A stretch of DNA of 64,000 bases, taken from positions 1 to 64,000 of the forward strand of contig CAVOKQ010000012.1 of the NCBI GenBank assembly GCA_963696545.1, written 5' to 3'. The notes beneath the pieces were generated by a model. The model saw nothing but the letters and a program-made list of their open reading frames with translations, was not told the DNA's origin and made no database searches. The position numbers and the translations under genes are program-made. Shown here one piece after another: positions 60,754 to 64,000 of the stretch. Each line of letters starts with the position of its first letter. Position 1 is the stretch's first letter. This DNA is from RPQJ01 sp963696545. Its GTDB lineage: Bacteria; Pseudomonadota; Gammaproteobacteria; Steroidobacterales; Steroidobacteraceae.

Positions 60754-62259
60754 ATGGCGCCGCCTCCATACCAACAACTCGAACAGGAGTTCCGTCGTCT
60801 CCACGCCTTCCGCGGGGCGGCGAGCCTGTTACGTTGGGACGCGGCCGTGATGATGCCGCGAGGCAGCGCGGACGTGCGTGGCGAGCAGCTCGCCGTTCTC
60901 GAGTCCGAGTGCCATGCGCTGCTGACGTCGCCGAAGGTTTCACGCCTGATCGAGCGCTCGCAAGCCAGCGAGGCACAGCTCGAGGACTGGCAGCTCGCGA
61001 ACCTGCGCGAAATGCGCCGCGAGCGCGACCACGCCATCGCGACGCCGCTGTCGCTCGTCACGCGGCTCGCGCGCGCCACGGCCGTGGCCGAGGTGCGCTG
61101 GCTCGAGGCGAAGCAGGAAAGCAATTTCGCGTTGTTCGCGCCGCACCTCGAGGAGGTCGTGGCACTCACGCGCGACAAGGCGCAGGTGCTGTCCCAGGCG
61201 CTCGGGCTCGCGCCCTACGATTCGCTGATCGACGAGTTCAGCCCGGGCTTCCTCAGCGCCGAGATCGACCAGTTGTTCCGTGTCGTATCGCGCCGGCTGC
61301 CGAACCTGATCCGCGAAGCCATCGAGCTGCAGGCAATGCACCCGGCGCTGCCGCTGCTCGGAAAGGTCGGCGCTTCCAAGCAGCGCACGCTGGCGGTCGA
61401 CGTGATGCGCGCGCTCGGCTTCCCGTTCGATCGCGGCCGGCTCGACGAGAGCGATCATCCGTTCACCGAGGGCGTGAACGGCGACGTGCGGGTCACGACC
61501 CGGTTCGACCTGAGGGATCCGTTCACCGGGCTGATGGGCGTGCTGCACGAGACCGGCCAGGCGATGTACGACCTCGGCCTGCCCGAGGCGTGGCGCGACC
61601 AGCCCGTCGGCCGCGACCGCGGCATGGCGCTCGAGGAGAGCCAGTCGCTGCTGCTCGAGATGGTGATCGGCCGCAGCCGGCCGTTCCTGAAGTACCTGCG
61701 GCCGCTGCTCGACAAGCACTTCGGCGTCACCGGGCCGGAGTGGGAGGTCGAGAATCTCTACCGGACGCTGATCCGCGTGCGGCGCGGCGCCATTCGCGTG
61801 GACGCCGACGAGCTCACGTACCCGGTGCACATCATGCTGCGCTACGAACTCGAGAAGCGCATCTTCGACGGCACGCTGCCCGTCCGCGATCTGCCAGAAG
61901 CGTGGCGCGAGGGTCTCGACCACCGGCTGGGGCTGCGCCCGGCCAACGACGCCGACGGCTGCCTGCAGGACCACCACTGGGCCATGGGATCGTTCGGCTA
62001 CTTCCCGTCCTACGCGCTCGGCGGATTCATCGCCGCGCAGCTCTACGAGACACTGCGCAGCGACCATCCCGACCTGGATCGCGAGGTCGAGGCGGGGCGT
62101 TTCGGCAGCCTGTTCGAGTGGCTGCGCCAGAACGTCCACAGCCATGGCGCCAGCCTGAGTTCCCAGGAGCTGATCAAGAAGGCGACCGGCAAGGCGCTGA
62201 CGGCGGCGCCGTGGCTCCGGTACGCTGAGGGCAAGTACCTCGAAGAGACCGAACAATGA
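60754..62259 (+). CDS. M32 family carboxypeptidase-like protein with altered zinc motif
   Basis: A 501-residue M32 (carboxypeptidase Taq) protein, normally a cytoplasmic zinc carboxypeptidase. The fold markers are present (RGAASLLRWDAAVMMPRGSA, NGDVRVTTRFDLRDPFTGLM, GLPEAWRDQPVGRDRGMALEESQSLLLEMVIGRSRPF in two parts, and AGCLQDHHW-like DADGCLQDHHWAMGSFGYFPSY). However, the HEXXH motif reads H265-E-T-G-Q269, so the second zinc His is Gln. The third ligand Glu295 keeps the normal 30-residue spacing from H265, but its usual HES motif is EES. Activity is therefore uncertain. The ATG at 60754 is chosen; a TTG 48 nt upstream is weaker. ttcA follows 10 bp later. Confidence 0.88.
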   Translation: MAPPPYQQLEQEFRRLHAFRGAASLLRWDAAVMMPRGSADVRGEQLAVLESECHALLTSPKVSRLIERSQASEAQLEDWQLANLREMRRERDHAIATPLSLVTRLARATAVAEVRWLEAKQESNFALFAPHLEEVVALTRDKAQVLSQALGLAPYDSLIDEFSPGFLSAEIDQLFRVVSRRLPNLIREAIELQAMHPALPLLGKVGASKQRTLAVDVMRALGFPFDRGRLDESDHPFTEGVNGDVRVTTRFDLRDPFTGLMGVLHETGQAMYDLGLPEAWRDQPVGRDRGMALEESQSLLLEMVIGRSRPFLKYLRPLLDKHFGVTGPEWEVENLYRTLIRVRRGAIRVDADELTYPVHIMLRYELEKRIFDGTLPVRDLPEAWREGLDHRLGLRPANDADGCLQDHHWAMGSFGYFPSYALGGFIAAQLYETLRSDHPDLDREVEAGRFGSLFEWLRQNVHSHGASLSSQELIKKATGKALTAAPWLRYAEGKYLEETEQ

Positions 62260-62269
62260 TCCGAGTCCG

Positions 62270-63121
62270 ATGAGCGCCGTACTCGAACGTCCGTCGAACA
62301 GCTTCAAGCGCCTGCAGGCCCGCCTGCGCGGCCTCGTGGGCAAGGCGATCGAGGACTTCGCGATGATCGCCGAGGGCGATCGCGTGATGGTTTGCCTGTC
62401 GGGCGGCAAGGACTCGTATACGCTGCTCGACGTGCTGCTCTCGCTGCAGCGGAGCGCCCCGGTGAAGTTCGAGCTGGTCGCAGTGAATCTCGACCAGAAG
62501 CAGCCCGGCTTCCCGGTCCACGTGCTGCCCGAGTACCTGGCGGCGCTCGGCGTCCCGTTCGAGATCCTCGAGCAGGACACCTACAGCGTCGTGAAGCGCG
62601 TAATCCCCGCTGGCCGCACGATGTGCGGGTTGTGCTCGCGGCTGAGACGCGGCCGGCTGTACCGGTATGCGGCAGAAAACGGCATCACGAAGATCGCGCT
62701 CGGGCACCACCGCGACGACATCGTCGAGACGATGTTCCTGAACATGTTCTTCGGCGGGAAGCTGAAGGCCATGCCGCCGAAGCTGCTCTCCGAGGACGGC
62801 CGGCACGTCGTGATCCGGCCGCTCGCGTACGTGCCCGAGCGCGAGATCGAGCGCTACTCGCGGGCGCGGAATTTTCCGATCATTCCGTGTCGGCTGTGCG
62901 GCTCGCAGCAGAACCTGCAACGCGTCGCGGTCAAGAAAATGCTCGCGGACTGGGAGCAGGAATACCCGGGTCGCACCGAGACGATCTTTTCTGCATTGCG
63001 CAACGCGACCGCGTCGCATCTCGCCGATCCGTCGCTGTTCGATTTCGCAGGCATCGACCAGCGGCGCGTGCCTGCCGACGGCGTCGTCGAGAGTGGGATC
63101 GAGCCGTGGGACGAGTCTTAG
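62270..63121 (+). CDS. ttcA: tRNA 2-thiocytidine(32) synthetase
   Basis: A 283-residue enzyme that thiolates cytidine 32 of certain tRNAs using ATP and an iron-sulphur cluster. The PP-loop is SGGKDS at 44-49. Cys pairs C119/C122 (CGLCSRLRRG) and C207/C210 (CRLCGSQ) are those that bind the cluster and sulphur in TtcA. The length is a little shorter than E. coli TtcA. It lies 10 bp after the M32 gene in the same direction, so the two are probably co-transcribed. A palindromic element follows. Confidence 0.95.
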   Translation: MSAVLERPSNSFKRLQARLRGLVGKAIEDFAMIAEGDRVMVCLSGGKDSYTLLDVLLSLQRSAPVKFELVAVNLDQKQPGFPVHVLPEYLAALGVPFEILEQDTYSVVKRVIPAGRTMCGLCSRLRRGRLYRYAAENGITKIALGHHRDDIVETMFLNMFFGGKLKAMPPKLLSEDGRHVVIRPLAYVPEREIERYSRARNFPIIPCRLCGSQQNLQRVAVKKMLADWEQEYPGRTETIFSALRNATASHLADPSLFDFAGIDQRRVPADGVVESGIEPWDES

Positions 63122-63159
63122 CTGCCACGGCGTGAACCACGCCCGCTTTCGAGCAGCGG

Positions 63160-63276
63160 CGAGTCCGGGAATCCGGAGTGGCTTCCCCGGGACGGCGTGA
63201 ACCCTTCCCTGGGGCCTCGCGCGCAGCGTCCATGCTGCGCGACGCCCGGGTAAACCACTCCGGATTCCCGGACTCG
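63160..63276 (+). repeat. Palindromic element copy D
   Basis: Arms 63160-63191 and 63245-63276 pair at 30 of 32 positions. The 53-nt core at 63192-63244 contains the shared GTCCAT loop on an 8-bp stem and a weaker first hairpin (CCC/GGG). It is in + orientation directly after ttcA. Confidence 0.9.
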
Positions 63277-63390
63277 GACCTGCCCTGTTTGCGCTCGTGA
63301 TTCGCGCCGCCAGCGTGTGGACTCGCGGCGGCTCATTGAATCTTGCGTTTTGCTGACGCGGTCGCGCGCTCGATGCGAGGACGTGCTGCG

Positions 63391-63507
63391 CTTCGCGGGG
63401 TGTCCGGCAGGTGTTTCCCGGGCGTCACGAGGCATGGACGCCGAGTGCGAGCCCACATGGACGTGCTCTTGGCGTCCCGGGAAAGACCTCCCGGACAGCC
63501 CGCGAAG
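63391..63507 (-). repeat. Palindromic element copy E
   Basis: Arms 63391-63422 and 63476-63507 pair at 29 of 32 positions. The 53-nt core at 63423-63475, read on the - strand, aligns with copies A-D, with a CACG-TCCA-TGTG first hairpin and a second hairpin carrying two internal mismatches. It is oriented with the permease gene ending at 63529. The arm shares a 13-nt stretch, CGGGCTGTCCGGG, with copy A. The 114 bp between copies D and E hold no supported gene. Confidence 0.88.
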
Positions 63508-63528
63508 GGCGCAACCCCCGTCAGCAAA

Positions 63529-64000
63529 TCAGCCGCGAGAATCCTTCCGCAGCTTGCTGTGCCGATACCCGTACCCGAAGTACACGGCAAACCCGATCGC
63601 CGTCCAGACACCGAGTCGCACCCACGTGTCGTGCGGCAGGAAGTACGTCAGGCCGAGGCACATCAGCACGCCTGCGGTGCAGACCAGCGGGGCGGCCGGG
63701 ACGCGAAACGGACGCGCCGCTTCCGGCATCGTGAAGCGCAGGATCAGCACGCCGGCGCAGACCGCCGTGAACGCCAGCAGGATGCCGATCGACACCAGTT
63801 CGCCGAGCACGTCGATCGGGAATATGCCCGCGAAAATGGCGGCGATCACCCCGGTGATGATCGTGCCGACGTGCGGCGTGTGGTGCTTCGGGTGCGACCT
63901 TCTGCAGTTGCGGTGGCAACAGCCCATCGCGCGACATGGCCATGAAGATGCGCGGCTGGCCGAGGATGGACATCAGGATCACCGACGTCATGCCGACGAT
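63529..64000 (-). pseudogene. APC-family amino acid permease, C-terminal part, one frameshift, cut by window edge
   Basis: The C-terminal half of an amino-acid permease (cationic amino-acid transporter type). The part from the right edge to about 63900 reads VILMSILGQPRIFMAMSRDG and continues LLPPQLQKV. After one extra base near 63896 the frame continues as PKHHTPHVGTIITGVIAAIF, then several membrane helices (LGELVSIGILLAFTAVCAGV, LVCTAGVLMCLGLTYFL, VWTAIGFAVYFGYGY) and the stop at 63529. Removing one base restores KVHPKHHTPHVGT, the family consensus in this loop, so the break is small. The 5' end is outside the window. Confidence 0.85.

Overview
The window is GC-rich DNA that is almost fully coding. 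It suggests an aerobic, heterotrophic gammaproteobacterium, perhaps near the Steroidobacterales or Nevskiales; that placement is inference from gene content only. The content includes many exported peptidases, a TonB-dependent receptor, an OmpA protein, RND exporters, glycogen genes, PHA-granule genes (phaR, phasin, MaoC) and lipid or steroid-type catabolic enzymes. No rRNA, tRNA, CRISPR array, transposase or phage gene was seen.

Layout. 1-2.6 kb: a badly frameshifted acyl-CoA dehydrogenase and a frameshifted wax-ester synthase/DGAT. 2.9-16.6 kb: a tightly packed + strand block of DUF1302, DUF1329, YCF48/BNR protein, MMPL-type RND transporter, Old-Yellow-Enzyme reductase, GMC (cholesterol-oxidase-like) oxidoreductase, alkylsulfatase and PLP decarboxylase. 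It looks like an envelope-plus-oxidoreductase system for a hydrophobic substrate. 16.6-24.6 kb: alpha/beta hydrolase, M48, S9 and M3 peptidases, a small lipoprotein, an exported VOC protein, a small membrane protein and DUF1840. 25-26.3 kb: enoyl-CoA hydratase and an orphan pseudo-receiver.

26.5-30.5 kb (- strand): a compact four-gene operon of S51 peptidase-like protein, esterase with N-terminal beta domain, ATP-grasp enzyme and second esterase. I cannot assign it to a known pathway; it is the best candidate for an undescribed enzymatic system. 30.6-35.4 kb: cyclophilin, fadD, and a frameshifted enoyl-CoA hydratase and SDR. 35.6-37.3 kb: ald with a divergent Lrp/AsnC regulator. 37.4-40.5 kb: retropepsin-like protease, HAO-like octaheme cytochrome and a small exported protein. 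40.9-46.4 kb: TonB receptor, TPR/aspartyl hydroxylase and OmpA protein. 46.5-48.9 kb: an overlapping PadR operon. 49.1-52.6 kb: glgC, a WHy-domain lipoprotein and glgA. 52.7-55.1 kb: Ada-like protein, phaR, phasin and MaoC. 55.2-64 kb: cysK, an RND efflux pair, an M32 carboxypeptidase, ttcA and a frameshifted amino-acid permease at the edge.

The most unusual non-coding signal is a family of five elements, all at convergent gene ends. Each has a conserved 53-54 nt core that folds into two small hairpins with TCCA loops. The core is enclosed by 32-39 nt inverted arms that are nearly perfect within a copy but differ between copies. Each core is oriented with the gene it follows. Single-base frameshifts hit six otherwise well-conserved genes, so part of this sequence is either erroneous or recently decayed.
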